64,000 nt of DNA from Nematopogon swammerdamellus (GCA_946902875.1 OX336338.1:7307971-7371970); one strand, 5' to 3'; numbered from the stretch's first letter, positions 10,562 through 21,244 are shown. Made by a program: numbers and translations. The notes: generated from the letters alone by a model not told the origin.

Positions 10562-10980
10562 CCAACTTATGAGTGGTGGTGCGGAAATGTATTAGGACAG
10601 TGTTTTTCAAACTGTGGATAGCGAAGCCAGTGCTAGGTCAGGGTGCAGCGCCCCACCAGCGTGGTTCCACTGGCACCGAGGCTTCGCCCCTTCCCCCTAC
10701 CCCGCCCCGCCCCTGCCACCCCCCTCCGCCAGTCAGGTAGGTTGGAGCCTAATGGTGTAGGAATGCAGACATGGCTGACTCAATATCTTTGGAATTTTAC
10801 CTGTAGAGACGTGACGTAATGAAGTACCACTCCAACCTATCGTCCTGTGAGTTACACCGAGTCGAGATCGAGGAGGTGAAAGCTCATGCCACTCGGAGTG
10901 CGAGTTGGACTCGCACTTGGTCGGGAAACTGGCTCGGTTGACTATATCAACTACAACCTACAGTTATACGTTTATCCTAC

Positions 10981-11297
10981 AGTTGGTGAAAGCTGCAAGT
11001 TGAAATCAAACTTATTACAATGGCTCAAGGTACATTATTTATGTTTGATTCCTGCCTACGTGCCGGAGTACCTAGCGTGTTAATACTTGCTTACAGTGTG
11101 ACTCATTTAGGGATGAACAATTAGAAATTGTGGTGTGAAGGGTGGTTGGTGAAAGCTGCAAGTTGAAATCAAACTTATTACATTGGCTCAAGGTACATTA
11201 TTTATGTTTGATTCCTGCCTACGTGCCGGAGTACCTAGCGTGTTAATACTTGCTTACAGTGTGACTCATTTAGGGATGAACAATTAGAAATTGTGAA
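10981..11297 (+). repeat. direct duplication of about 150 bp, left arm
   Basis: The block running from 'GGTGAAAGCTGCAAGTTGAA' to 'GGGATGAACAATTAGAAATT' occurs at about 10985-11136 and again at 11150-11297 with one or two changes. Mirror copies lie at 18434-18750. Confidence 0.85.
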
Positions 11298-11781
11298 CTG
11301 GGGTTGACAAAAGAGCTCATTAGTGGTAGATACCAAGGGATCGCTCACAGGCAACGCAGATTGAGACTTGTTGAAATATACCAATTGTTGTGGAGATATT
11401 TTTAAATGTAAAATTTTCTTAGTGCAACTATTGTGAAAGATAACTGATGTCTGGGGTTGAACAAAAGAGCTCATTACTGAAAGGTATCAGCGGGTCGCTC
11501 ACAGGTGACGCAGCGCAGGTTGAGACTTGCAGAAACATGAAAATGTTTGGTGAAATTATTTAAAAGTAATATCGCGCTGTGATAAAGTGTAGGTAAGTCG
11601 ACCCTTCCCACAACAGCCATTATTAAAGATAATAGACGTCTTTGGGGGTTGAACAAAAGAGCTCTGTACTGTAAAAACCAACGGGTCCATCTCGTTCGAC
11701 GCAGATTGAGACTTGTAGAAACATGAAAATGTTTGACAAATTTTTAAAGTAAAATATTTTTTAGTATATACTTTTTCCACA
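11298..11781 (+). repeat. three diverged tandem repeats upstream of the 101-codon gene
   Basis: Three units beginning 'GGGGTTGA(A)CAAAAGAGCTC' at 11300, 11454 and 11644, spaced 154 and 190 bp. Each carries 'GATTGAGACTTG' or 'GTTGAGACTTG' and (in two) 'AAACATGAAAATGTTTG', a short palindrome. They lie just upstream of the promoter at 11828. Short ORFs on the opposite strand are by-products of the repeats. Mirror copies are at 17950-18433. Confidence 0.75.
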
Positions 11782-11827
11782 TCATCATGTGAGGGGGTGG
11801 GGGTTATTTATCTATATAGCTCATGTT

Positions 11828-11862
11828 TATAAGACTGAGCGCACAATTTTAGTAAAACAGTT
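11828..11862 (+). promoter_or_regulatory. TATA box and CAGT initiator
   Basis: TATAAG at 11828-11833 is followed 31 bp later by ACAGTT (CAGT at 11858-11861). This matches the insect RNA polymerase II TATA plus CAGT initiator arrangement, also used by early genes of insect DNA viruses (general knowledge). It would give a 5'UTR of about 100 nt before the ATG at 11958. Confidence 0.5.
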
Positions 11863-11957
11863 CGATCGCAGCAGCACGCCGACTTGTATTTCTACACACC
11901 ACGGTGAGCTGATTTCTAAATATCGACCACACCAGCATCATCTTCACACCAACCATC

Positions 11958-12263
11958 ATGGACCTAACCAAGATCAACGAAGCGGGCAAGCGAGCCTTCC
12001 TGGAGACGCGGAAACTCGCCATCTTGGAGATTGGAAAACTCTACCGAGTGACCGACTTGCGCAAAGTTGCAACCAAATACGGAGATCGCATTGTAGCTGA
12101 CATCGATGCGACTTTCTGCGTCTTCCTACCCAAGCGGATGATCGACGCCTTCAACAAGGATGGGAAGATGTTCGAAGATATGGTTGAAGCTAGCAGAGAA
12201 AACATGCTTGGGCTGAAATACCTTGGTGGGACGTATAATGCTATCGAGTTCGATAGTATGTAA
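11958..12263 (+). CDS. 101-codon hypothetical protein, possible OB-fold, left arm
   Basis: A complete small gene: TATA and initiator at 11828-11862, ATG 11958 in good context (ACCATCATGG), a non-repetitive reading frame to TAA 12261-12263, and AATAAA at 12322-12327. The protein is charged and globular in composition. Its middle (YRVTDLRKVATKYGDRIVAD, then FCVFLPKRM) has the pattern of alternating strands with a short loop seen in small OB-fold nucleic-acid-binding proteins. That is an impression from pattern, not a database match. The family is not recognised. Conservation of an intact frame in both arms, beside a broken BIR gene, suggests that it was the last gene under selection or that the arms are very young. 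Confidence 0.6.
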   Translation: MDLTKINEAGKRAFLETRKLAILEIGKLYRVTDLRKVATKYGDRIVADIDATFCVFLPKRMIDAFNKDGKMFEDMVEASRENMLGLKYLGGTYNAIEFDSM

Positions 12264-12720
12264 GAAGAGGGCGTGGAAATGTATGTGGAATACCAACGTT
12301 TTAGCTGTACGATTTTACAGAAATAAAATTTTTTGTCTAATATATGTACTGTGTATTAAGGAAAATAACCTTATGTAATAAAGCTTATAATTGAACAATA
12401 TTTTTTAATTTTCATACCCAACCGCACTAGATAATACCAAGGTATATAGTTATTAGTTTCTTAGTAAGAAACTCTAACAATTTTGTGAATCATCAAAATG
12501 TATTTCACTAAGGTTGGAAACAAAAGATTAAAAATTGTGCAAATTCTTTTCATAGCTTCAGCCCACAACTTTACCTGCGCACATGTAGGTACTTCTGGCA
12601 TGAGGGGGCTGCTTCTAGATTAGGAAAGGTGGGTTGACGCTTGAGTTTAAATAATATTATTTCGAGGCATCATTTAAAATTGAAACGTCGTGCAAGCAAG
12701 TTCTCAAAGAAATCAACATC

Positions 12721-12870
12721 ATGGGAGTGACCGCTAAATGGCGAATTAACAGCACCGCGCAAGTGCAGGGGGCCATCGTGCGGCACAACAGTGGAAAATT
12801 CAATGATGGCGAGCTGTATCGCTGTATTCAGCTAACCTATTCTTCAGGTGAGATATATTTGTCATTATAA
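12721..12870 (+). CDS. 49-codon ORF ending over a splice donor, left arm
   Basis: The open frame runs from just after a TAA at 12652. The first ATG is at 12721 and the stop at 12868-12870. The peptide (MGVTAKWRINSTAQVQGAIV and following, with a Cys and charged residues) has normal composition. The sequence TCTTCAG|GTGAGA at 12841-12852 is a good splice donor, so this may be an exon rather than a complete gene. No acceptor partner or homologue was recognised. The mirror is 16861-17010. Confidence 0.35.
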   Translation: MGVTAKWRINSTAQVQGAIVRHNSGKFNDGELYRCIQLTYSSGEIYLSL

Positions 12871-12960
12871 TATATATTTTATACATACCACTTTTTTTAC
12901 AGAATCACAATGTTTACTCGATGTGAGCCTATTATACCTTATCACTATTTGATCATTGTC

Positions 12961-13200
12961 AGCCTCGGTAGCTCAGTGGTGTGTCAACAGCTGTAAAGCA
13001 ACCCTGGGTGCGGATAGTGCTGAGATGGGTGATTGATCACTCATCCGTTGGAGGCTGACCGTGGTTCGGATCCTACGTTAAACTGTAGGATAAACGTATA
13101 ACTGTAGGTTGTAGTTGATATAGTCAACCGAGCCAGTTTCCCGACCAAGTGCGAATCCAACTCGCACACCGAGGGTTCCGTATCACCATATCATGGTCAG
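12961..13200 (+). repeat. tRNA-headed SINE-like element, left arm
   Basis: 'GCCTCGGTAGCTCAGTGGTG' has the form of a tRNA 5' half with an A box, and 'GTGGTTCGGATCC' near 13060 that of a B box. The distance between them is longer than in a real tRNA. It is followed by the 'CAAGTGCGAATCCAACTCGC' motif and 'GGTTCCGTATCACC'. It is a dispersed host repeat lying inside the palindrome arm. The mirror is 16531-16770. Confidence 0.6.
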
Positions 13201-14219
13201 CACCACTCACGCCATTAGTTATAATGCTTCATACACTACTATTTTGGCACCTATATTTATTATTAAGACCTATACTCAGGGCATTGAGGTGTACCAATGG
13301 GTTAAAAAAAAAAGCTGAAATCGGCACTCTTGTTAGCACAAAAGGGCCATTGACGATTTAAAAAAAAAATTATGTTTTGTCGTTTTATGTATCTCTTTTC
13401 TAATTTTATTTATTGCTGCGTTGTATTTAGTTATATTATTTTATTGTGTTGTTACTTTTTGTATTATTCTGTTTTTGCTATCCTTTGTGTTATTATAAGG
13501 TATTATTTTAAAGTTGTTATTTATAGTGTTAGTCATTTGTTTGTTTATTGATAGAAAAAGGTTCTGTGCTTATGTTAGGTTAGCACCATTGTTACATTAT
13601 CATATCTACCTAAGGGTAGACCGGGCAGGATCTACCTGAGATGGGGCCTGGCGGCGAAGCTTTACAAGCGCAATTGTTCAGCCGGAAGCCGGAGCCGGTG
13701 GGGTAGCACGTTAAATTTATTAACATTTTATTAGGTAATAATTACTCCAATTAACTACTCTATTAAACTGATATGAAACTTAGGCGGTAATATTTCTAAA
13801 AATTATTTTGATTGCTCCAATTAAAACAAGAATTACATTTATTGAAGTTTTATTAGGTACCTATTAATTATCCCCATTAACCTGATAAGACCCTTAGCCT
13901 ACAGAAAACGTTCAACGAGCCAACATTTCCGAGAGTTGGTGGATGACTCAAGATTCGGGAAGCATGATACCGGATTCGGGAATCATGAATTGGAGCCCAG
14001 GAGGTGGCAAGGGTGGCGGAGCGGGGGTAGCGGGGGTGGGGTGGCACGCTAAATTAATATTTTTTTTTTATTAGGTATTAATTACCCCAATTAACTACTC
14101 TATTAAACTGATATGAAGCTTAGGCGGTAACATTTCTAAAAAATATTTTAATTACTCCAATTAAAACGATAATTACATTTATTGACGTTTTATTAGGTAT
14201 TAATTACCCCAATTAACTG
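13201..14219. other. inner part of left arm, AT-rich, no gene
   Basis: Two related blocks ('ATTTATTGA(A/C)GTTTTATTAG' with 'CAATTAACTACTCTATTAAA') repeat at about 13725-13875 and 14050-14219. They are joined by a G-rich stretch at 14000-14045. No supported reading frame: the Leu-rich ORF at 13149-13361 lacks any protein-like features. Confidence 0.6.
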
Positions 14220-15510
14220 ACAAATTGATGGGGCGCAGCACCTTGACCTGGCACCCTGGAGCTGAACCCTGACTCCGATCGGGCGGCAGGGATACTGCGG
14301 AGGGGTGAAGGCTGGGGCGGAGGGGGGGGGGGGGGGGGGGGGGGGGGTGGCAGGGGCGGGGCGGGGTAGGGGGAAGGGGCGAAGCCTCGGTGCCAGTGGA
14401 ACCACGCTGGTGGTGGGGCGCAGCACCCTGACCTAGCACCCTGGACCTGAACCCTGCGGAAATGTTGGCTCGTTGAACGTTTTCTGTAGGCTAAGGGTCT
14501 TATCAGGTTAATGGGGATAATTAATAGGTACCTAATAAAACTTCAATAAATGTAATTCTTGTTTTAATTGGAGCAATCAAAATAATTTTTAGAAATATTA
14601 CCGCCTAAGTTTCATATCAGTTTAATAGAGTAGTTAATTGGAGTAATTATTACCTAATAAAATGTTATCAGGTGGAAGCGAAGAGGAACTTTAGAGGCCG
14701 CCGTGCAAGTCGGGAGCACAAATCCTCGATGGGGTTTTATGATAATGTACCTTGAGCCATTGTAATAAGTTTGATTTCAACTTGCAGCTTTCACCAACTG
14801 TAGGATAAACGTATAACTGTAGGTTGTAGTTGATATAGTCAACCGAGCCAGTTTCCCGACTAAGTGCGAGTCCAACTCGCACACCGAGTGGCATGAGCTT
14901 TCACCTCCTCGATCTCGACTCGGTGTAACTCACAGGACGATAGGTTGGAGTGGTACTTCATTACGTCACGTCTCTAAAGGTAAAATTCCAAAGATATTGA
15001 GTCAGCCATGTCTGCATTCCTACACCATTAGGCTCCAACCTACCTGACTGGCGGAGGGGGGTGGCAGGGGCGGGGCGGGGTAGGGGGAAGGGGCGAAGCC
15101 TCGGTGCCAGTGGAACCACGCTGGTGGAGCGCAGCACCCTGACCTAGCACTGGCTTCGCTATCCACAGTTTGAAAAACACTGTCCTAATACATTTCCGCA
15201 CCACCACTCATAAGTTGGGTGGGTTCGCTTGCGCAAGACTCACCGCTGCTTAATTCACCACCTACATCTCCACCAACGATATATCCAACGCGATACTCAC
15301 CCACCTACGGCTCACCTACGTATACCCTGATGAATTATTCACCATCGCCACCTCTACCAGCGACATCTCCACCGCGACACTCATCTGCATACTATTCGCC
15401 TACACATCAACAGCAGCCGCCATCACCGCTGACATCGCACAAGCAAGATCCAACATTAAACGTGTGCACATTGCAATCTTCAGATTGGATCACTCAGCAG
15501 CATCAATCGC
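14220..15510. other. asymmetric spacer of the giant palindrome
   Basis: The spacer is a mosaic. Bases 14228-14456 resemble the subterminal motifs, with a G run at 14323-14348. Bases 14457-14667 copy 15800-16010 of the right arm (offset 1343). Bases 14668-14741 are of no seen origin. Bases 14742-15513 copy 18693-19464 (offset 3951), joining the arm at the shared 'CCA' (15511-15513). The copies carry scattered differences from the arm (for example at 14862 and 15455), more than the arms show between themselves. Confidence 0.85.
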
Positions 15511-15530
15511 CAGTTAATTGGGGTAATTAA
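15219..15530 (+). pseudogene. truncated third copy of the Ser/Pro/Tyr-rich ORF
   Basis: The first 97 codons match the ORF at 19170-19586 with one visible residue change (L for S near residue 82). The copy then breaks at the spacer/arm junction and runs a few codons into arm sequence (VNWGN) before a stop. The helical C-terminal part is lost. Confidence 0.75.
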
Positions 15531-16530
15531 TACCTAATAAAACGTCAATAAATGTAATTATCGTTTTAATTGGAGTAATTAAAATATTTTTTAGAAATGT
15601 TACCGCCTAAGCTTCATATCAGTTTAATAGAGTAGTTAATTGGGGTAATTAATACCTAATAAAAAAAAAATTATTAATTTAGCGTGCCACCCCACCCCCG
15701 CTACCCCCGCTCCGCCACCCTCGCCACCTCCTGGGCTCCAATTCATGATTCCCGAATCCGGTATCATGCTTCCCGAATCTTGAGTCATCCACCAACTCTC
15801 GGAAATGTTGGCTCGTTGAACGTTTTCTGTAGGCTAAGGGTCTTATCAGGTTAATGGGGATAATTAATAGGTACCTAATAAAACTTCAATAAATGTAATT
15901 CTTGTTTTAATTGGAGCAATCAAAATAATTTTTAGAAATATTACCGCCTAAGTTTCATATCAGTTTAATAGAGTAGTTAATTGGAGTAATTATTACCTAA
16001 TAAAATGTTAATAAATTTAACGTGCTACCCCACCGGCTCCGGCTTCCGGCTGAACAATTGCGCTTGTAAAGCTTCGCCGCCAGGCCCCATCTCAGGTAGA
16101 TCCTGCCCGGTCTACCCTTAGGTAGATATGATAATGTAACAATGGTGCTAACCTAACATAAGCACAGAACCTTTTTCTATCAATAAACAAACAAATGACT
16201 AACACTATAAATAACAACTTTAAAATAATACCTTATAATAACACAAAGGATAGCAAAAACAGAATAATACAAAAAGTAACAACACAATAAAATAATATAA
16301 CTAAATACAACGCAGCAATAAATAAAATTAGAAAAGAGATACATAAAACGACAAAACATAATTTTTTTTTTAAATCGTCAATGGCCCTTTTGTGCTAACA
16401 AGAGTGCCGATTTCAGCTTTTTTTTTTAACCCATTGGTACACCTCAATGCCCTGAGTATAGGTCTTAATAATAAATATAGGTGCCAAAATAGTAGTGTAT
16501 GAAGCATTATAACTAATGGCGTGAGTGGTG

Positions 16531-16770
16531 CTGACCATGATATGGTGATACGGAACCCTCGGTGTGCGAGTTGGATTCGCACTTGGTCGGGAAACTGGCT
16601 CGGTTGACTATATCAACTACAACCTACAGTTATACGTTTATCCTACAGTTTAACGTAGGATCCGAACCACGGTCAGCCTCCAACGGATGAGTGATCAATC
16701 ACCCATCTCAGCACTATCCGCACCCAGGGTTGCTTTACAGCTGTTGACACACCACTGAGCTACCGAGGCT
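16531..16770 (-). repeat. tRNA-headed SINE-like element, right arm
   Basis: Mirror of 12961-13200. The B-box-like sequence appears as 'GGATCCGAACCAC' near 16659 and the A-box-like head ends near 16770. Confidence 0.6.
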
Positions 16771-16860
16771 GACAATGATCAAATAGTGATAAGGTATAAT
16801 AGGCTCACATCGAGTAAACATTGTGATTCTGTAAAAAAAGTGGTATGTATAAAATATATA

Positions 16861-17010
16861 TTATAATGACAAATATATCTCACCTGAAGAATAGGTTAGC
16901 TGAATACAGCGATACAGCTCGCCATCATTGAATTTTCCACTGTTGTGCCGCACGATGGCCCCCTGCACTTGCGCGGTGCTGTTAATTCGCCATTTAGCGG
17001 TCACTCCCAT
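16861..17010 (-). CDS. 49-codon ORF ending over a splice donor, right arm
   Basis: Mirror of 12721-12870: ATG at 17010, stop at 16861-16863, with the same GTGAGA donor inside its 3' end. Function not recognised. Confidence 0.35.
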   Translation of the reverse strand: MGVTAKWRINSTAQVQGAIVRHNSGKFNDGELYRCIQLTYSSGEIYLSL

Positions 17011-17467
17011 GATGTTGATTTCTTTGAGAACTTGCTTGCACGACGTTTCAATTTTAAATGATGCCTCGAAATAATATTATTTAAACTCAAGCGTCAACCC
17101 ACCTTTCCTAATCTAGAAGCAGCCCCCTCATGCCAGAAGTACCTACATGTGCGCAGGTAAAGTTGTGGGCTGAAGCTATGAAAAGAATTCGCACAATTTT
17201 TAATCTTTTGTTTCCAACCTTAGTGAAATACATTTTGATGATTCACAAAATTGTTAGAGTTTCTTACTAAGAAACTAATAACTATATACCTTGGTATTAT
17301 CTAGTGCGGTTGGGTATGAAAATTAAAAAATATTGTTCAATTATAAGCTTTATTACATAAGGTTATTTTCCTTAATACACAGTACATATATTAGACAAAA
17401 AATTTTATTTCTGTAAAATCGTACAGCTAAAACGTTGGTATTCCACATACATTTCCACGCCCTCTTC

Positions 17468-17773
17468 TTACATACTATCGAACTCGATAGCATTATACGT
17501 CCCACCAAGGTATTTCAGCCCAAGCATGTTTTCTCTGCTAGCTTCAACCATATCTTCGAACATCTTCCCATCCTTGTTGAAGGCGTCGATCATCCGCTTG
17601 GGTAGGAAGACGCAGAAAGTCGCATCGATGTCAGCTACAATGCGATCTCCGTATTTGGTTGCAACTTTGCGCAAGTCGGTCACTCGGTAGAGTTTTCCAA
17701 TCTCCAAGATGGCGAGTTTCCGCGTCTCCAGGAAGGCTCGCTTGCCCGCTTCGTTGATCTTGGTTAGGTCCAT
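17468..17773 (-). CDS. 101-codon hypothetical protein, possible OB-fold, right arm
   Basis: Exact mirror of 11958-12263, encoding the same protein. Its TATA box (17898-17903), CAGT initiator (about 17870) and poly(A) signal (17404-17409) mirror those of the left copy. The two copies are transcribed towards each other, that is, towards the palindrome centre. Confidence 0.6.
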   Translation of the reverse strand: MDLTKINEAGKRAFLETRKLAILEIGKLYRVTDLRKVATKYGDRIVADIDATFCVFLPKRMIDAFNKDGKMFEDMVEASRENMLGLKYLGGTYNAIEFDSM

Positions 17774-17949
17774 GATGGTTGGTGTGAAGATGATGCTGGT
17801 GTGGTCGATATTTAGAAATCAGCTCACCGTGGTGTGTAGAAATACAAGTCGGCGTGCTGCTGCGATCGAACTGTTTTACTAAAATTGTGCGCTCAGTCTT
17901 ATAAACATGAGCTATATAGATAAATAACCCCCACCCCCTCACATGATGA

Positions 17950-18750
17950 TGTGGAAAAAGTATATACTAAAAAATATTTTACTTTAAAAATTTGTCAAAC
18001 ATTTTCATGTTTCTACAAGTCTCAATCTGCGTCGAACGAGATGGACCCGTTGGTTTTTACAGTACAGAGCTCTTTTGTTCAACCCCCAAAGACGTCTATT
18101 ATCTTTAATAATGGCTGTTGTGGGAAGGGTCGACTTACCTACACTTTATCACAGCGCGATATTACTTTTAAATAATTTCACCAAACATTTTCATGTTTCT
18201 GCAAGTCTCAACCTGCGCTGCGTCACCTGTGAGCGACCCGCTGATACCTTCCAGTAATGAGCTCTTTTGTTCAACCCCAGACATCAGTTATCTTTCACAA
18301 TAGTTGCACTAAGAAAATTTTACATTTAAAAATATCTCCACAACAATTGGTATATTTCAACAAGTCTCAATCTGCGTTGCCTGTGAGCGATCCCTTGGTA
18401 TCTACCACTAATGAGCTCTTTTGTCAACCCCAGTTCACAATTTCTAATTGTTCATCCCTAAATGAGTCACACTGTAAGCAAGTATTAACACGCTAGGTAC
18501 TCCGGCACGTAGGCAGGAATCAAACATAAATAATGTACCTTGAGCCAATGTAATAAGTTTGATTTCAACTTGCAGCTTTCACCAACCACCCTTCACACCA
18601 CAATTTCTAATTGTTCATCCCTAAATGAGTCACACTGTAAGCAAGTATTAACACGCTAGGTACTCCGGCACGTAGGCAGGAATCAAACATAAATAATGTA
18701 CCTTGAGCCATTGTAATAAGTTTGATTTCAACTTGCAGCTTTCACCAACT
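17950..18750 (-). repeat. upstream tandem and direct repeats, right arm
   Basis: Mirror of 10981-11781: the three 'AAAAGAGCTC' units and the 150-bp direct duplication. The only difference seen in this part is at 18251. Confidence 0.75.
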
Positions 18751-19169
18751 GTAGGATAAACGTATAACTGTAGGTTGTAGTTGATATAGTCAACCGAGCC
18801 AGTTTCCCGACCAAGTGCGAGTCCAACTCGCACTCCGAGTGGCATGAGCTTTCACCTCCTCGATCTCGACTCGGTGTAACTCACAGGACGATAGGTTGGA
18901 GTGGTACTTCATTACGTCACGTCTCTACAGGTAAAATTCCAAAGATATTGAGTCAGCCATGTCTGCATTCCTACACCATTAGGCTCCAACCTACCTGACT
19001 GGCGGAGGGGGGTGGCAGGGGCGGGGCGGGGTAGGGGGAAGGGGCGAAGCCTCGGTGCCAGTGGAACCACGCTGGTGGGGCGCTGCACCCTGACCTAGCA
19101 CTGGCTTCGCTATCCACAGTTTGAAAAACACTGTCCTAATACATTTCCGCACCACCACTCATAAGTTGG

Positions 19170-19586
19170 GTGGGTTCGCTTGCGCAAGACTCACCGCTGC
19201 TTAATTCACCACCTACATCTCCACCAACGATATATCCAACGCGATACTCACCCACCTACGGCTCACCTACGTATACCCTGATGAATTATTCACCATCGCC
19301 ACCTCTACCAGCGACATCTCCACCGCGACACTCATCTGCATACTATTCGCCTACACATCAACAGCAGCCGCCATCACCGCTGACATCGCACAAGCAAGAT
19401 CCAACATCAAACGTGTGCACATTGCAATCTTCAGATTGGATCACTCAGCAGCATCAATCGCCAACGTTAGGCATTGTGCAGCAGACCCCAGAGCTAAACC
19501 AATATGAGCGAAGGATAATCTCCGCTATAGCCAATATCGTTACGCAAATTTTAGATGCGCAGCAAAATGTTATACAAATAGATTAA
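19170..19586 (+). CDS. Ser/Pro/Tyr-rich hypothetical protein, right arm
   Basis: Mirror of 10145-10561 with an identical 138-residue reading. The same problem with the start applies: a GTG opens the frame with no ATG upstream. Here it is transcribed rightward, away from the palindrome centre. Confidence 0.45.
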   Translation: MGSLAQDSPLLNSPPTSPPTIYPTRYSPTYGSPTYTLMNYSPSPPLPATSPPRHSSAYYSPTHQQQPPSPLTSHKQDPTSNVCTLQSSDWITQQHQSPTLGIVQQTPELNQYERRIISAIANIVTQILDAQQNVIQID

Positions 19587-20007
19587 GAGTATAAGATTTC
19601 CACTTTGTACGTAAATTAAATAATAAAATATGTCATGAAAAATTTAAATATTCTGACAACATCCAATACAATTTTTTCTCAGAGGTAATGGGCCATCATA
19701 CATATCACCATTAACCAGCGCGACAGCAAGCTGATTTCTAACCTATCTACCACGCCATCATCATCATCTTTAAAACAACATAGACCTGACCAAGAAATAA
19801 ATATTTGCTGACGAAACTTAGGTTGCCCCATTTATGTAAATAATGGGTTTAAGTGACTTTTCTAAAACATATATCATGTACACTTTAGCATTAAGATTTG
19901 TGAAAATAAATAAACATTTCTGCTAACTTTTGTTTCATTTATGGGTGTGGGTGGGTTGAAATAAATGTATTCACTGTTTAAATGTAAAAATATTTATTGA
20001 AAATTAA

Positions 20008-20502
20008 TCATTTCAAGTTAAAGGCTCCATCGTCTGATGGCGCATACAAGTATGGCGAATAGCTCGGAATGTCGATCTCGTCCAATCCTTTTGCTTTGAC
20101 TGTGGCGAAGTCAGCTCCCTTCATTATGTAGACGAAAGCGCAGCGGTCTAGCCTCGTGTGCTCCTCCCACGGTGTGTCTTCCGGTCGCCACTGGTTGAGT
20201 GTTCCTCCGCAGTAAAAGCACGCCACTTTGTCACCAAAACCAGTGTAGAAAAACCCAGCCTTAACCATTTCTTCAGGCTTCTGCCGGAGGGCGCGTGGCT
20301 AATCGTTGAATGTTTGAAGACGTGCCGACTCGGACGAATAGCGCTCGTGCCTCGGCCCCGAGGTGTGCACGTGGATAGTCGTTAGCGACATTGTAGCGGT
20401 GGGCGCAGGCGTGCAGCTCGGCGTAATGTTGGCGGCTGACTGTTCATCGTTGTCGACTGCGGTCACAGTGAGCGTGTCGGAATTTTTAAATGCACCAGCC
20501 AA
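20008..20502 (-). pseudogene. BIR-domain (IAP-like) pseudogene, right arm
   Basis: Mirror of 9229-9723, including the in-frame TAG (complement at 20299-20301) at the conserved Trp position and the H-x5-C spacing. The lesion is therefore older than the arm duplication, or was spread by conversion between the arms. Confidence 0.7.
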
Positions 20503-21244
20503 ACTTCCCCGCCGCCAAAGCCCGACGGCGACGGCGCCATGTCTGCATTCCTACACCATTAGGCTCCAACCTACCTGACTGACGATGCCTTAGTCATGCT
20601 GAGTATGAATACATTTCACAGAACAATTGTTAATGTTATATTTCTATTCAATGCGTAAGCGGAGTCAGTCGTTCCTACAGGTTGCTACAGGTTTAAACCT
20701 GCCTCCCGACAATAGAGGTGAATCAACTACCCCTTATCAGGTAGACAATACGCACCACTCTTAGTTTATCTACCTCTATTTACCTGCGCTCGGTCGGCAG
20801 GGGTACTGTGGAGGGGTGAAGGCTGGGGCGAAGGGTGTGGCAGGGGCGGGGCGGGGTAGGGGGCAGGGGCGAAGCCTCGGTGCATGTGGAACCATGCTGG
20901 TGGGGTGCAGCACCCTGGAGCTGAACCATGACTCCGAAGGCCTACGTACGCCTCAATTGGATGGGGCGCAGCACCCTGACCTAGCACCCTGGACCTGAAC
21001 CCTGAATCTGGAACCCTGAATCCTGAATCCTAAGGCCTGAATCCTGAATCCGAAGGTCTGAACCCTGACTCCGAAGGCCTACGTACACCATCCAAATTGA
21101 TGGGGCGCAGCACCCTGACCTGACACCCTGGAGCTGAACCCTGACTTCGAAGCCCTACGTACACCCCAAATTAGGCCACGCCCCCTGATTCTCGGACTTA
21201 GAAAAATCACGAGGGTGCGCTAGGAGCCCCCTACGTATACTACT

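Larger units (their letters stand above)
8487..14219 (+). mobile_element. left arm of the 12.76-kb palindrome
   Basis: Every base from 8487 inward pairs with the reverse complement of the right arm at a constant coordinate sum (29731) as far as an A/T run near 14060. One extra base there shifts the sum to 29730 until symmetry stops at 14219/15511. I saw only a few substitutions: 11480, 12541 and 14009, each A against G. The terminal sequence is AGTAGTATACGTAGGGGGCT. Gene content is given separately. It behaves like the inverted repeat of a giant fold-back element, but no transposase or known element terminus was recognised. Confidence 0.9.
15511..21244 (-). mobile_element. right arm of the 12.76-kb palindrome
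   Basis: Reverse complement of 8487-14219. The outer end is at 21244 (complement of the AGTAGTATACG terminus), followed at once by TTATTTTA repeats. Flanking microsatellite bases on both sides permit a target duplication of TTA or any longer TATTT-phase string, so its length cannot be determined. Confidence 0.9.

Noticed and set aside
12961..13075. Possible tRNA gene in the palindrome arms
   Set aside because: The A-box to B-box distance is too long for a tRNA and no acceptor stem closes; read as a SINE-like head.
13149..13361. 70-codon Leu-rich ORF, identical in both arms
   Set aside because: It begins inside the SINE-like repeat and shows no membrane or domain pattern beyond hydrophobic composition; arm identity alone explains the duplication.
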